A stretch of 64,000 bases of DNA from Corynebacterium glyciniphilum AJ 3170. GTDB taxonomy: Bacteria; Actinomycetota; Actinomycetes; Mycobacteriales; Mycobacteriaceae. Position 1 is the stretch's first letter. Every line of letters begins with the position of its first letter. The translations under genes and the position numbers were made by a program. The notes beneath the pieces were generated by a model. It searched no databases and had not been told where the DNA came from. It was given only the letters and a program-made list of their open reading frames with translations. Positions 16,327-25,700 of the stretch are shown piece after piece. The stretch lies in contig NZ_CP006842.1 of NCBI RefSeq assembly GCF_000626675.1, positions 2,418,001 to 2,482,000 of the forward strand. The letters are read 5' to 3'.

Positions 16327-17346
16327 ATGACGAAAAGCATGACCCCCTTCGAGGCCCTCGAGATCGAGATGTGGAGCCTCCGCAACGCCCGGGAACGCAA
16401 CGCCACCGTCCCCGTCCTGCTGGACTTCGCCGCGCGACAACGCGACCTGCCGTTGACCGACGCCGTCGAGGCGACGATGCAGATCTTCCGCCGGTACCGC
16501 GCCCGCTACCGCCACAACGCCCCCACCACCGCACGCACCGCCCGCCTCGTCCCGGAGATCGAGGCCTACTCCAACGGTTACCGCGCCGCCGACGGTGCCG
16601 CGCGGGTCTCACTGTCGGAGACCTACGTACTCGACATCGACCTCATCGCTGATATCGAGGACTCCGGCTACCGGCAGAACGAGACTCCGATGCTCGCCAC
16701 CGAGGACGTCTGGCCCACCCTCGTCAACCGTCTGCACAGCATCGGCATGGTCGTGGAGATGCAGGACGACCCGGCACAGGTCGAACGTACCGGCCCCTTC
16801 ACCCTCAACGTGCACACCGCGCTGCCGGGCACCGTCCCGCCGGTGGACGTGGACACGTCCTCGGCGTGGTACGTGCTGCGCATCGCCCCGGAGCTCGGCG
16901 GCCCAGGCGCGGCCGACGCCCTCGCTGTCATCGCGGAGGTGTTGGGCCATATCTTCCTGGCGCACGCGCCGCAGGTCTGGTCGGATCCGCGCACATGGTC
17001 GGACAGTGCGATGCCGTGGCCGCCGGACGTGCCCACCACGAGTCACTGGTGGCTGCCGTCGCGTCTGGTGGACCCGGACCTGCTGACCAGCCGCCACTTC
17101 ACCGAGGTACAGGCACAAGAGGCAATGACGGCGGGCATGGTGGCGTTCGCACGGGCCGGCCTAATCCCCCACCTGCCGGATTCGGGTTCCCTGGGCGCCG
17201 TAGATCGGTTGCCGAAGGAGTTCCGGTGGCGCGCGGTGATGAACGCCGCCGCGGAAATCGAGGCGATGCTCACCGGCGCCATGCCGCAGCGCATGGTGTA
17301 CCCGCCGGCGGATGACCGGCGGACCCGTGACCTGAACGAGCCGTGA
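16327..17346 (+). CDS. hypothetical protein with a possible degenerate ImmA/IrrE-like metallopeptidase motif
   Basis: Protein of 339 residues, not confidently recognised. A helical, charged N-terminal part (about 1-90) is followed by a mixed domain. Residues 201-213 read VIAEVLGHIFLAH. This resembles the IrrE-type helix AHExGHxxxxH but has Ala in place of the first histidine; Glu204, His208 and His213 are kept. The following APQVWSDPRTWSD is also reminiscent of that family. If related, it is probably catalytically weak or non-catalytic. An AGGAAGGCAGG site precedes the ATG. It lies 46 bases after tag and may belong to the same transcript. Confidence 0.55.
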   Translation: MTKSMTPFEALEIEMWSLRNARERNATVPVLLDFAARQRDLPLTDAVEATMQIFRRYRARYRHNAPTTARTARLVPEIEAYSNGYRAADGAARVSLSETYVLDIDLIADIEDSGYRQNETPMLATEDVWPTLVNRLHSIGMVVEMQDDPAQVERTGPFTLNVHTALPGTVPPVDVDTSSAWYVLRIAPELGGPGAADALAVIAEVLGHIFLAHAPQVWSDPRTWSDSAMPWPPDVPTTSHWWLPSRLVDPDLLTSRHFTEVQAQEAMTAGMVAFARAGLIPHLPDSGSLGAVDRLPKEFRWRAVMNAAAEIEAMLTGAMPQRMVYPPADDRRTRDLNEP

Positions 17347-17367
17347 CGAGCTCCTGACGCAGACAGA

Positions 17368-17397
17368 TTTCTGCCCTCCCCGCTGAACTGGTAATGT
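17368..17397 (+). promoter_or_regulatory. candidate rpsT promoter
   Basis: TTTCTG (17368-17373) and TAATGT (17392-17397) with an 18-base spacer lie about 145 bases before the S20 start codon. This would leave a long leader, which is where S20 autoregulation could act. The -10 box is reasonable for corynebacteria; the -35 box is weak. Confidence 0.3.
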
Positions 17398-17542
17398 TCG
17401 TCAGGTTGACCCGCGACCACTCGCGGCGTGTGCACCGCAACCGGCAGGACCTTGGGCCGGTTGTCAGAGACCGTGCGCACGGCTCACCCGGGTGGAAGTG
17501 GCGAACGATCACCGATTCACCGTTCAGAAAGAGGTAAGCCCC

Positions 17543-17809
17543 ATGGCTAACATCAAGCAGCAGAAGAAGCGCGTCCTCACCAACGAGGCCGCCCGCAAGC
17601 GCAACCAGGCTGTCCGCTCCCGCCTGCGCACCGAGACCCGCAAGTTCGAGGCTGCCGTCGCCGCCGGCGACAAGGATGCCGCTACCGCACAGCTGCGCAT
17701 CACCAACCGCCTGTACGACAAGGCTGCCACCAAGGGTGTCATCCACAAGAACAACGCGGCCAACAAGAAGTCCGGCCTGGCTGCTCAGCTGAACAAGCTC
17801 GAGGGCTAA
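17543..17809 (+). CDS. rpsT: 30S ribosomal protein S20
   Basis: Protein of 88 residues, the usual S20 length. It is highly basic and helical: [20 protein letters not shown] at the start, then [18 protein letters not shown] and [19 protein letters not shown]. It binds the 5' domain of 16S rRNA early in 30S assembly. The ATG at 17543 follows a GAGG site. The gene stands alone, transcribed away from lepA, and is closed by a strong terminator. Confidence 0.98.
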   Translation: MANIKQQKKRVLTNEAARKRNQAVRSRLRTETRKFEAAVAAGDKDAATAQLRITNRLYDKAATKGVIHKNNAANKKSGLAAQLNKLEG

Positions 17810-17845
17810 TCACCTCGTCCCTCAGTGCCCTGCTGACGCACCCGA

Positions 17846-17883
17846 CCCCACCTCCGGTTTGCACCGGGCGGTGGGGTTTTCTG
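17846..17883 (+). terminator. Rho-independent terminator of rpsT
   Basis: Perfect stem CCCCACC (17846-17852) and GGTGGGG (17870-17876), with a further short CCGG/CCGG-rich pairing in the loop, followed by TTTTCT. It lies 37 bases after the S20 stop codon. Confidence 0.85.
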
Positions 17884-17908
17884 TCTGGGATTTGTGTTCG
17901 CGTAACAT

Positions 17909-18656
17909 ATGGGGGTGACCGTCGCCCACGTGCACCGCATGCCGCTGAGACGCCTGGCCACCGTCGGAACCGTCAGTGCGTTGGTCGGGGGAACGCTGAG
18001 TGCCTGCGGGAGCGACACCACCGGCAGCGACAACTCCCCCGGTGAGCGAGGGCAACGCCGACCCGGTGCAGAACTGGGCCGAGCTGTCCCTGCCCGAGGG
18101 CGACCATGATGAGGATACCCTGCCCCTGGTCGTCCTGCTGCGCGGCGGGGCGTTGAATGAGCGGGCCAACGGTGCCGATGACGTCCGCGACATCGCCCGC
18201 AGCCTCACCGCACGCGGCATGGCCGTCTACAACGTGGAGTACCGCGACCGTGACAGCGAAAATGGCGGCTGGCCGGAGACCTACACCGATGCCGCCGATG
18301 GCCTCGACCACATCCCCGAGGTGGATGAACAGGGCCCGGAGATCATCACCGAGGGTGCCACCGTGGTGGGCCACAGCTCCGGTGCACAACTCGCCACGTG
18401 GGCGGCGACCCGCGACAACCTTGACCCGGACGAGGTCGGCGCCGACCCGACGTTCACCCCATCCCGCGTGGTATCGCTGGCCGGGCCACCCGACCTCGAG
18501 TGGGACGTGAGGAATGGCGCCGACAACACCTACGAGGTGCTGGGCGGCACCGCCGAGCTGGTGCTTCTCGACGGCGGCGATCATGTGTCGTTCCTCAGGA
18601 AGGGAACCCCTGATTTCGAGCGCCTCATCGACATCGTTGTCGACGCGGCCGGGTAG
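17909..18656 (+). pseudogene. decayed alpha/beta-hydrolase lipoprotein gene
   Basis: The first frame starts at 17909 with a lipoprotein signal (lipobox LSAC) and runs into a run of five C at 18036-18040. After that run the homologous protein continues in the next frame (VSEGNADPVQNWAELSLPEG) to 18656. Compared with the paralogues at 36194 and 37345, about 70 residues are missing between ADNTYEVLGG and TAELVLLDGGDH, including the catalytic acid region (HGTDDT). The oxyanion HGG has become RGG. The nucleophile motif GHSSG is kept. A frameshift plus a deletion in the catalytic domain makes this a pseudogene. Confidence 0.8.
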
Positions 18657-18667
18657 TCGCCGGGTAG

Positions 18668-19681
18668 TTAATCCTCCCCGGCGAGCTGGGTGAGCACCTC
18701 GTCGAGGCTGTCGAGAGCATAGTTGGCGTCCGTGTAGCCGGCGATCGTCGACTTGCCCAGGCCGAAGACGTGGTCGTCCCGGGCGGCGTCCAGCGCCTTG
18801 AACGCGTCCATCTCCATGATTCCGTCGGTGTCCCCGTCCACGGATCCGTCCAGCAGGACGCTGTAGAAGATGACGTCCGAATCCCCGAAGGTGCTGCCGA
18901 TCCGCTCGGTGGACAGGGTCTGCTCGTAACCGTCGGCGTCGCGGGTGGCGTCCTCCACCCCGTCGGCGAACTGCACGCCCACCGGGGTGATGATCTTGCC
19001 GATCATGCTGCCGGAGCCGTTGGCGCTGAACTCGCCGGCGTCCCACGCACCGAACATCGAGACACGGATGTCGGACACGATGTCGGCGTGCTTCTCGGCG
19101 AGTTCGGCCTGCCGCTCCTCGAGTTCCCGGGCTTTCTCCTCGGCCTCGTCGGTGCGGTTGAGTGCATCGGCGATCTGACCGACGCGTCCGTCCCAGTCGC
19201 CGCGGTCCTCGCCGCCATGCATGTAGATGTAGGACGGTGCGACCTCGCGGAGCTGGTCGACGACGTCCGCCTCGATCATGTTGGGCACGAGAATGAGATC
19301 CGGATCGAGCTGGGCGATCTGCTCGACGTCCACGCCTCCACCACCACCGATCTCGGGCAGGTCCTTGACCTTCTCGTACTGTTCGTCGGTCAGAAGGCCA
19401 CGTTCCCAGTTGCTGGGCATCGCGGCAGGGGTCAGCCCGAGGTCCAGGAGCGCCTGCACGCCGGCGAAGTGCAGCGGGACGACGGTCTCCGGGGTGTCGA
19501 CAATCTCGACCTCGTTGTCCTCGTAGTCGGTGACGGTGCGCATCTCACCGGAATCGGACGCGCCGGACGCGGCCCCGGTTGCGTCGGACGATCCGTCCGA
19601 ATCGTCGGAGGAGCAACCTGCCAACACGAGTGCGAGGGACACCGCGATGGCGCCGACTATGGAACGACGGTTGAGGGACAT
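18668..19681 (-). CDS. iron-siderophore-type ABC transporter substrate-binding lipoprotein
   Basis: Protein of 337 residues from the ATG at 19681. The lipoprotein signal ends in LVLAGC (lipobox). It is a class III periplasmic-binding protein: an N-terminal lobe with VTDYEDNEVEIVDTPETVVPL, a long helical linker (EEKARELEERQAELAEKHAD), and a C-terminal lobe with TFGDSDVIFYSVL. The two lobes bind a ferric siderophore or haem-like ligand outside the membrane and hand it to a permease. No permease or ATPase gene is adjacent, so it must share components encoded elsewhere. A DtxR-like box upstream supports an iron role. Confidence 0.88.
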   Translation of the reverse strand: MSLNRRSIVGAIAVSLALVLAGCSSDDSDGSSDATGAASGASDSGEMRTVTDYEDNEVEIVDTPETVVPLHFAGVQALLDLGLTPAAMPSNWERGLLTDEQYEKVKDLPEIGGGGGVDVEQIAQLDPDLILVPNMIEADVVDQLREVAPSYIYMHGGEDRGDWDGRVGQIADALNRTDEAEEKARELEERQAELAEKHADIVSDIRVSMFGAWDAGEFSANGSGSMIGKIITPVGVQFADGVEDATRDADGYEQTLSTERIGSTFGDSDVIFYSVLLDGSVDGDTDGIMEMDAFKALDAARDDHVFGLGKSTIAGYTDANYALDSLDEVLTQLAGED

Positions 19682-19743
19682 GAAACTCTCCTGAATGTCT
19701 TGTGAAAGGTAACTGTCGAGAATCATCGCACAGGGAGGATGAC

Positions 19744-19762
19744 TGAGGGTAGCGAAACCTAT
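19744..19762. promoter_or_regulatory. DtxR/IdeR-like iron box
   Basis: The 19-base sequence TGAGGGTAGCGAAACCTAT matches 13 of 19 positions of the corynebacterial DtxR consensus, including TAG and AACCTA parts. It lies about 63 bases upstream of the binding-protein start and would mediate repression when iron is plentiful. Its distance to the plus-strand nuclease gene is similar (91 bases), but an iron link there is unlikely. Confidence 0.5.
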
Positions 19763-19853
19763 TTTCAAACACCGACGGCGACACCGTGTCCGACCGACCC
19801 GCTACCCTAAACTGAGACACGCGACACCACCACACGGAACCACGAGGAGCCAC

Positions 19854-22712
19854 ATGAACATCACCTTCGGCTGGGGTTACGACGGTGCCAGGTGGACCAC
19901 ACCCGACTCTCCCGCCACGGTGGGCTCGGTGGTTGTTGGCCCCACCCGGCTCATTGATCTGCTGTCCACCCGACTGGCCTGCACCGCACCGGAGGCCGAT
20001 CAGCCGTTACGCATCGCCGCTGTCCGTGCCGCCCTGTCGAGCCTCGTTCCCGCACGCGCCGACGATGATCCCTTCGCCCGCAGCTTCCGTGCCGACCCGT
20101 GGTCATTGTCGCGGACCGTCCTGGCCTGGCGTGATGAGCTCGTCGCTGCCGGGTGGGACGGTGTGAAGGCCCGGGATGCCTCCCCGCGGATCGCGCTCAT
20201 TGCCGAAGTCGATGCCCTGGCACGTGTTCATCCGGAATGGATGCCGGGTGCTGCCGACCTCACCGGGCAGGTTGCCGCCACCCTCACGGACCTCGCGAGC
20301 TCCGGTGCCACATGGCCCGTGGGCATCGGCACGTTGACCGTGGACAACGCTTTCGCCGACCTCCCCCCGATCTGGCGGTCCATCCTGGACAACCTCGCCG
20401 CCCTCGGCGTGCAGGTCGTCGAAGCTGCGGCACCCGGGCCCGTGCAGGATCTGCGAATTGTCACCACGGACACGGAATGGGACGCAGCCTCCACCACTGT
20501 CCGCCTGCTGGCGGACACGCTACTCACCCACCAAGAACCGGTGAGTGTCGTGGCATCCTCGGCGACCGACGTGCTCGACCGCGAACTCGCCCGGCGCGGC
20601 CTCCCCCAGGTCGGTGTGCGTGACCGCTCCACGGAACGGGCTTTCGCCCAGATCGTCCCGGTGTTCCTCGCGGCGGTGTCCTCACCGCCGGACGTGCACG
20701 CCATCGGCACCCTGCTGGAACACACGGTGACCACCACCCGCACAGACGACGGGACACTCGTCCCGGTGCGCCTGGTCCCCGCGAAACTCCGCACCGAGCT
20801 CATCCGTGCGCTCAGCAATCAGCCGGGCGTAGGCGGACCCCTGTGGAACGACGCCATCACCACCACCATCGCCCACTACGAGGGCAAGGACGAGCCCGAA
20901 GCCCACAAGGCCTCTTTGGCGCGGGACCTCGACCAACTCATCCGCGTCGATCCGCTGACGGAGCAGGACGACTCGGACGCCCCCGGCTACGACACCGCCC
21001 GGGTCGCCGACCACCTGGAATGGTTGGCCGACAGGCTGACCACACTCGCGGGGAACACCGACCAGGACCTCAAGGGCATGGCCCAGGGGACGAAAGCCGC
21101 CGCCGGCATCATCGCCGGGCTCGACGGCACCACCGTGTCCTCGCACGAGCTGACCAGCATCACCACGGACTGCACCGCCTCCGCCGCGACCTCGGCGACC
21201 AGTGGTTCCGGGGCCGCGGCATCGGAACGCCAGGACGTGGTCGCTTCCCCGTCCGCGCTGGGTGTCGGCACCTCCCCGGTGCTGTGGTGGCTCCCCGTCG
21301 ACGACCAGTCCGCTCCCCCGCAGACCTTCCGACCCACCGAGATCGCGGCACTGCGCGATGCCGGAATTGAACTCCCCGACCGGGAAGCACTGTCGAGCCT
21401 GGTGCTGGACTCGCACCTGCGCGCGATCCGACGCCGTCGCTCGGTCACGGCCGTCCTCCCCGCGGAGGTGAACGGGGAGACGGCCGCACCGCATCCCGTC
21501 CTGACCTTCCTCACCAATGATGTTCAGGGCAAAGATGCCGCAGCCGACGGTGTCGATGTGCCGGCCGCCGAGCTCATCCCGGCATCCACCCACACACCCG
21601 CACCCACCGACCCGCTGCGTCCTGACCCCGTGGAGCGCAGCATTGATCCGGGTGAGCACCTGGTCCCGGACTACCTCAGCTACTCACAGTGGACATCGTT
21701 ACTGGCACACCCGCTGGAATGGGTCCTGGAGCGTCAACTCGGCATTGCCGCGGCCGGGCTGACCTCCCTGCCGGACGGTAACCAGATGATCGGCACCTAC
21801 CTCCACGCCGTGGTCGAGTCCATCGTGGAACGCCATCTCACCGATCAGGACGACCCGGGTACGGTCACCCCCACCGAGGATGAGGTACGCAGGGAACTCG
21901 AAGAACTGATGCCGCAGTATGCCTCCGAACTGCTACTTCCCGGGCACGGACGCGAACGTGGCACCGTCCTGGTCACCGGGCTGGCCTCGATTATGGGCCT
22001 GTTTACCACGCTGAATGCAACCGGTATCCGCATTTCCGGGGCCGAGGCGAAATACCGCACCGCCATCCCGAACAGCCGGGGGGCAGGTGGGCAGCCCGTC
22101 CAGCTCGGCGGCTACCGCGACCTGGACGTCATCCTGGCCGACGGGCGGGACGGGGTCATCGACCTGAAGTACACCAACTCGAAGAAGAAGTACCGGGAGT
22201 TGGTGGAGGAGGGCGCCGCGCTGCAGCTTGCCGTCTACGCCTACTCGGTGGCCGAAGACACCACGAAACTCACCAACACCCCCGTGGCCTACTACATGCT
22301 GAAACACGACCGGATGGATACCTCCTTCCCCGACTTCGGATCCCCGGAGATCCTGGAGGTCAGCCCCGGAGACATCGGTTCTCGCACCGCCGACGACCTG
22401 TGGTTCCGTGCGGTCTCCGGCATCAACCGGATCTTCGACGACCTGCGGGACGGACGAATCGCCGACGTCGGCAACATCCTCGCCCAGGGCAGCTGGGATG
22501 AGCTGGCCAAGGAACTACGGAAGGAGGCGAAGAAAAAGTCACCCGCCCCGGACGACCGCATCTCCGAATCGCCGTACAGCCCGGAGCAGGTCGCCCGCTA
22601 CAACGACTTGATCGACATCGCCGTGCACCGGGATTTCCTGCCCACCGATATCACGAAGTACCACAGCTTCGGCCTGCTGACGGGCCTGACGGGAGACTAC
22701 CTTGACCAGTAA
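19854..22712 (+). CDS. AddB-like PD-(D/E)XK nuclease family protein
   Basis: Protein of 952 residues. The N-terminal two thirds resemble the inactivated helicase-like scaffold of AddB: no Walker A is present, and the start FGWGYDGARW replaces it. The C-terminal third is a RecB-type nuclease: YLSYSQWTSLLAHPLEW, GTYLHAVVESI, then GGYRDLDVI (about 752), VIDLKYTN with the D-x-K pair (about 768), and ALQLAVYAYSV. AddB proteins normally carry four cysteines that hold an iron-sulfur cluster around the nuclease; only two scattered cysteines exist here. The partner helicase gene overlaps by 11 bases, so both subunits are co-translated. A role in double-strand end processing or degradation of foreign DNA is inferred. 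Confidence 0.8.
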   Translation: MNITFGWGYDGARWTTPDSPATVGSVVVGPTRLIDLLSTRLACTAPEADQPLRIAAVRAALSSLVPARADDDPFARSFRADPWSLSRTVLAWRDELVAAGWDGVKARDASPRIALIAEVDALARVHPEWMPGAADLTGQVAATLTDLASSGATWPVGIGTLTVDNAFADLPPIWRSILDNLAALGVQVVEAAAPGPVQDLRIVTTDTEWDAASTTVRLLADTLLTHQEPVSVVASSATDVLDRELARRGLPQVGVRDRSTERAFAQIVPVFLAAVSSPPDVHAIGTLLEHTVTTTRTDDGTLVPVRLVPAKLRTELIRALSNQPGVGGPLWNDAITTTIAHYEGKDEPEAHKASLARDLDQLIRVDPLTEQDDSDAPGYDTARVADHLEWLADRLTTLAGNTDQDLKGMAQGTKAAAGIIAGLDGTTVSSHELTSITTDCTASAATSATSGSGAAASERQDVVASPSALGVGTSPVLWWLPVDDQSAPPQTFRPTEIAALRDAGIELPDREALSSLVLDSHLRAIRRRRSVTAVLPAEVNGETAAPHPVLTFLTNDVQGKDAAADGVDVPAAELIPASTHTPAPTDPLRPDPVERSIDPGEHLVPDYLSYSQWTSLLAHPLEWVLERQLGIAAAGLTSLPDGNQMIGTYLHAVVESIVERHLTDQDDPGTVTPTEDEVRRELEELMPQYASELLLPGHGRERGTVLVTGLASIMGLFTTLNATGIRISGAEAKYRTAIPNSRGAGGQPVQLGGYRDLDVILADGRDGVIDLKYTNSKKKYRELVEEGAALQLAVYAYSVAEDTTKLTNTPVAYYMLKHDRMDTSFPDFGSPEILEVSPGDIGSRTADDLWFRAVSGINRIFDDLRDGRIADVGNILAQGSWDELAKELRKEAKKKSPAPDDRISESPYSPEQVARYNDLIDIAVHRDFLPTDITKYHSFGLLTGLTGDYLDQ

Positions 22713-25700
22713 ATACACCGTCATCAAGGCTTCCGCGGGCTCCGGGAAGACCTACCGGCTGACCGAGGAACTCACCGAGCGTCTCGCCCGGGTGAATGCC
22801 GACGGCACCCCGGAGATCCGACCGTCGGATATCATCGCCACCACCTTCACCCGCAAGGCCGCCGCCGAACTGTCCGGACGCATCCGCGAACGGCTCGTTG
22901 ACGAGGGCCAACTGTCGCAGGCGGCGGCGATGCCCACCGCACTGATCGGCACGGTGAACTCGATCACCGGGCGCATCCTGCAGGAGTTCGCCGTCGATGC
23001 CGGACGCTCTCCCGAGCTGGCGGTGCTCTCGGAAACCAGTCAGGCCCGCGCCTTCTCCCTCGCCGTCGACAACGACATCGCTGAGGCCGAGGACGCCCAC
23101 CGTGAGCTGCTTGTCCGCATGGGTTACGACCTGGGTCCCACCGATGATCCGATGTACAACCCCGGGCGGATGAACTGGGGGAAGACCGTGCGGGACGTCA
23201 TTGAGCTCGCCCGCGCCAACGACATCTCCCCCGACGATTTCGGGGCGCTGGCGGAGACCAGTCTGGACGGACTGTTCACCGCCCTCGACGACGCTGCTGC
23301 CGATGGTACGGCCGCCGGATCCACCTCCGATGCCCGCGGAGCTGTACTCGCCGCCGTCCGTGACGCGGTGACTCAGCTGCGTTCCGACCTGTCCGAGGGA
23401 ACTATCAAGGGAAAGTCCGTTGGCCCGGTGGAGGAACTCATCGGTCCAGCGGAAAACTTTATCCTCACCCAGACAACTATCCCGGGTGCACGCGAACGCC
23501 TGACATGGAAGGAATGGTTCGCCGCAGCAAAAGGGGACGTCCCCAGGGCGACGAGGAAAGCGACGAAACCATGGGGGAAGGCCTTTGCTGACGCCGTTCC
23601 CGCCTCCGTGTTCGCCACCGATCCTGCGCTGCGCAGCGACCTGGCGGAGCTGACCCGGCTCGTCTTCACCACCGCCGCCACCTGCATGGGTGCCTACGAC
23701 GACTACAAGAGTTCCCTCGGGCTGATCGACTTCGCCGACCAGGAGCAACTCACCCTGCACCTGCTGCGCGATGACTCCGACATCGGCCGGGCCGTGCGCG
23801 AGACCATTGCCGCCCGTTTCCGCATCCTCGTCGTCGACGAGTTCCAGGACACCAGTCCCCTCCAACTCGCCCTGTTCACCGAACTCGGCAACCTGGTGGA
23901 CGAGGTCATCTGGGTCGGGGATCCCAAACAGTCCATCTACGGTTTCCGCGGCGCCGATCCGTCCCTGATGACCTCCGCCCTCGAGGCCATCACCGCCGAG
24001 GGGGGACGCACCGATATCCTGCACCACTCCTGGCGCACCCATGCAACCCCGCTCGACCTCAGCAACCGCCTGTTCTCCCGGGTCTTCCCCGGCGAACCAG
24101 ACGCCGCCAACCCGGGGCTCCTCAACACCGAGGTGTGGTTGGACGTGCCCGAGCCACTCGCCGACAAGCATGCTGGCGACGATCCCGGGGACGTCCAGGT
24201 ATGGACCCCTGCCCAGGGTGCCGTGTGGAACGCAAAAGCCCCCTGGTTCACCCGCATCGCCCGGGGACTACAGGAACTCGAGCAGGCGGAGGGCGTCCCC
24301 GACAAGGGCCGCGCCGTCCTGACACGGTCCAACCGGCAGGCCGATGACCTGCGCGTTGCACTGCGGGCATGGGGCATTCCGACCGAAGGCGGGGGAACCC
24401 CGCTGCTGGAGACCCGCGAGGGTGCCACCGTCCGGGCGGCGTGCGCCTGGCTGCGGGATCCGGCGGACACGCAGGCACTGGTGGAACTGATCGCCGTCCT
24501 CAACGAGCACCCGGCCCACATGGACTGGTTCACCACGCTGACCTCGGCGACGGAATCCCCTGACCTCGACGCCCGGCGCGCACATCTGGCGGCGTGGTCG
24601 CAGGACGAATCGTTGGCGGGCCTGGCTGCCCTCCGTCCGGCATTGCCACAGCTCACGGTCATGCAGACCGTCGTTGCCGTCATTGATGCCCTGGACCTGC
24701 GCTACAGGGTGGCATCCTGGAAGAATCCGGTCGACCGCACCGCGGCGATCAACGGGATCCTCAACGCGGTCACCGATTATGAATCGGATGCCGCGGGCGC
24801 CGGTCTCCCGGTCACCCTCAGCGGTTTCCTGACCTCCCTGGACCCGGATTCCCACGAGCGGGACAACACCGTGCCCACCACGTCCTCGGCACGGAATCCC
24901 GCTGCCATCGTGGTCAGTACGATTCACCAGGCCAAGGGCCTGGAGTGGGACACCGTGGTCGTGGCACCGCCACTGTACTCCGACCGTTTCCGCGCGGCCG
25001 GGGTGTGGGTCGATTCGCCGACGCAATTGTCACTGAGTGCACCACTGGCAGGACGCGAACTCCGCTTCTGGCCCGAAACCCTCCTGAACAGTGACGTGTT
25101 GAAAACAGCCCTCTCCGAGACCCCGGTACAGGAGGAACGCCGGGAGGCCGAACAACTCGAAGAAATGCGGTTGCTGTACGTGGCGATGACCCGCTCCCGG
25201 CGCCGCACCGTGCTTGCTCCACACCGGACACTCGGTGACCTCGCCGCATTCAAGGACACCGGGTTCGGGCTCAACGAGGTGTCGATGGTCGAGGACGCCG
25301 CCGGCGATGCTGACGCGGACGGCGACGGGACCCGGACCGGGGTGCAGGTACTGTGGCCGTCGCATGGCTCGGATGGTGATGAACAGGACTCCGACTTCGT
25401 CGACTGCGAGGTGCGCGCCATCTCCCATGACAAGTACGCATTCCTCGACATCCTCATGGCACGCGGCGAACGTCCACCCCACCCGTCGGCCCTGATCGAT
25501 GATGAACGCCAACCTGCGCCGCGGGCCGCGGAATCGACTGAGACCGACATGCTGTCGGCCACCTTCACCGCGAGCGCGGTCGAGGCGACCCCGGAACGTG
25601 CCGGTGCTGCGACCATCACACTGCTCGCGGATCTCGGCGATGCCCTGGTTGAGGGCGGTGGAAAAGACTGGAACAAGGTCGGCGACTGCGTGCACTCCTA

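Noticed and set aside
22651..24171. 506-codon minus-strand frame opposite the helicase gene
   Set aside because: Composition typical of antisense to GC-rich coding sequence; the plus strand carries all helicase motifs.
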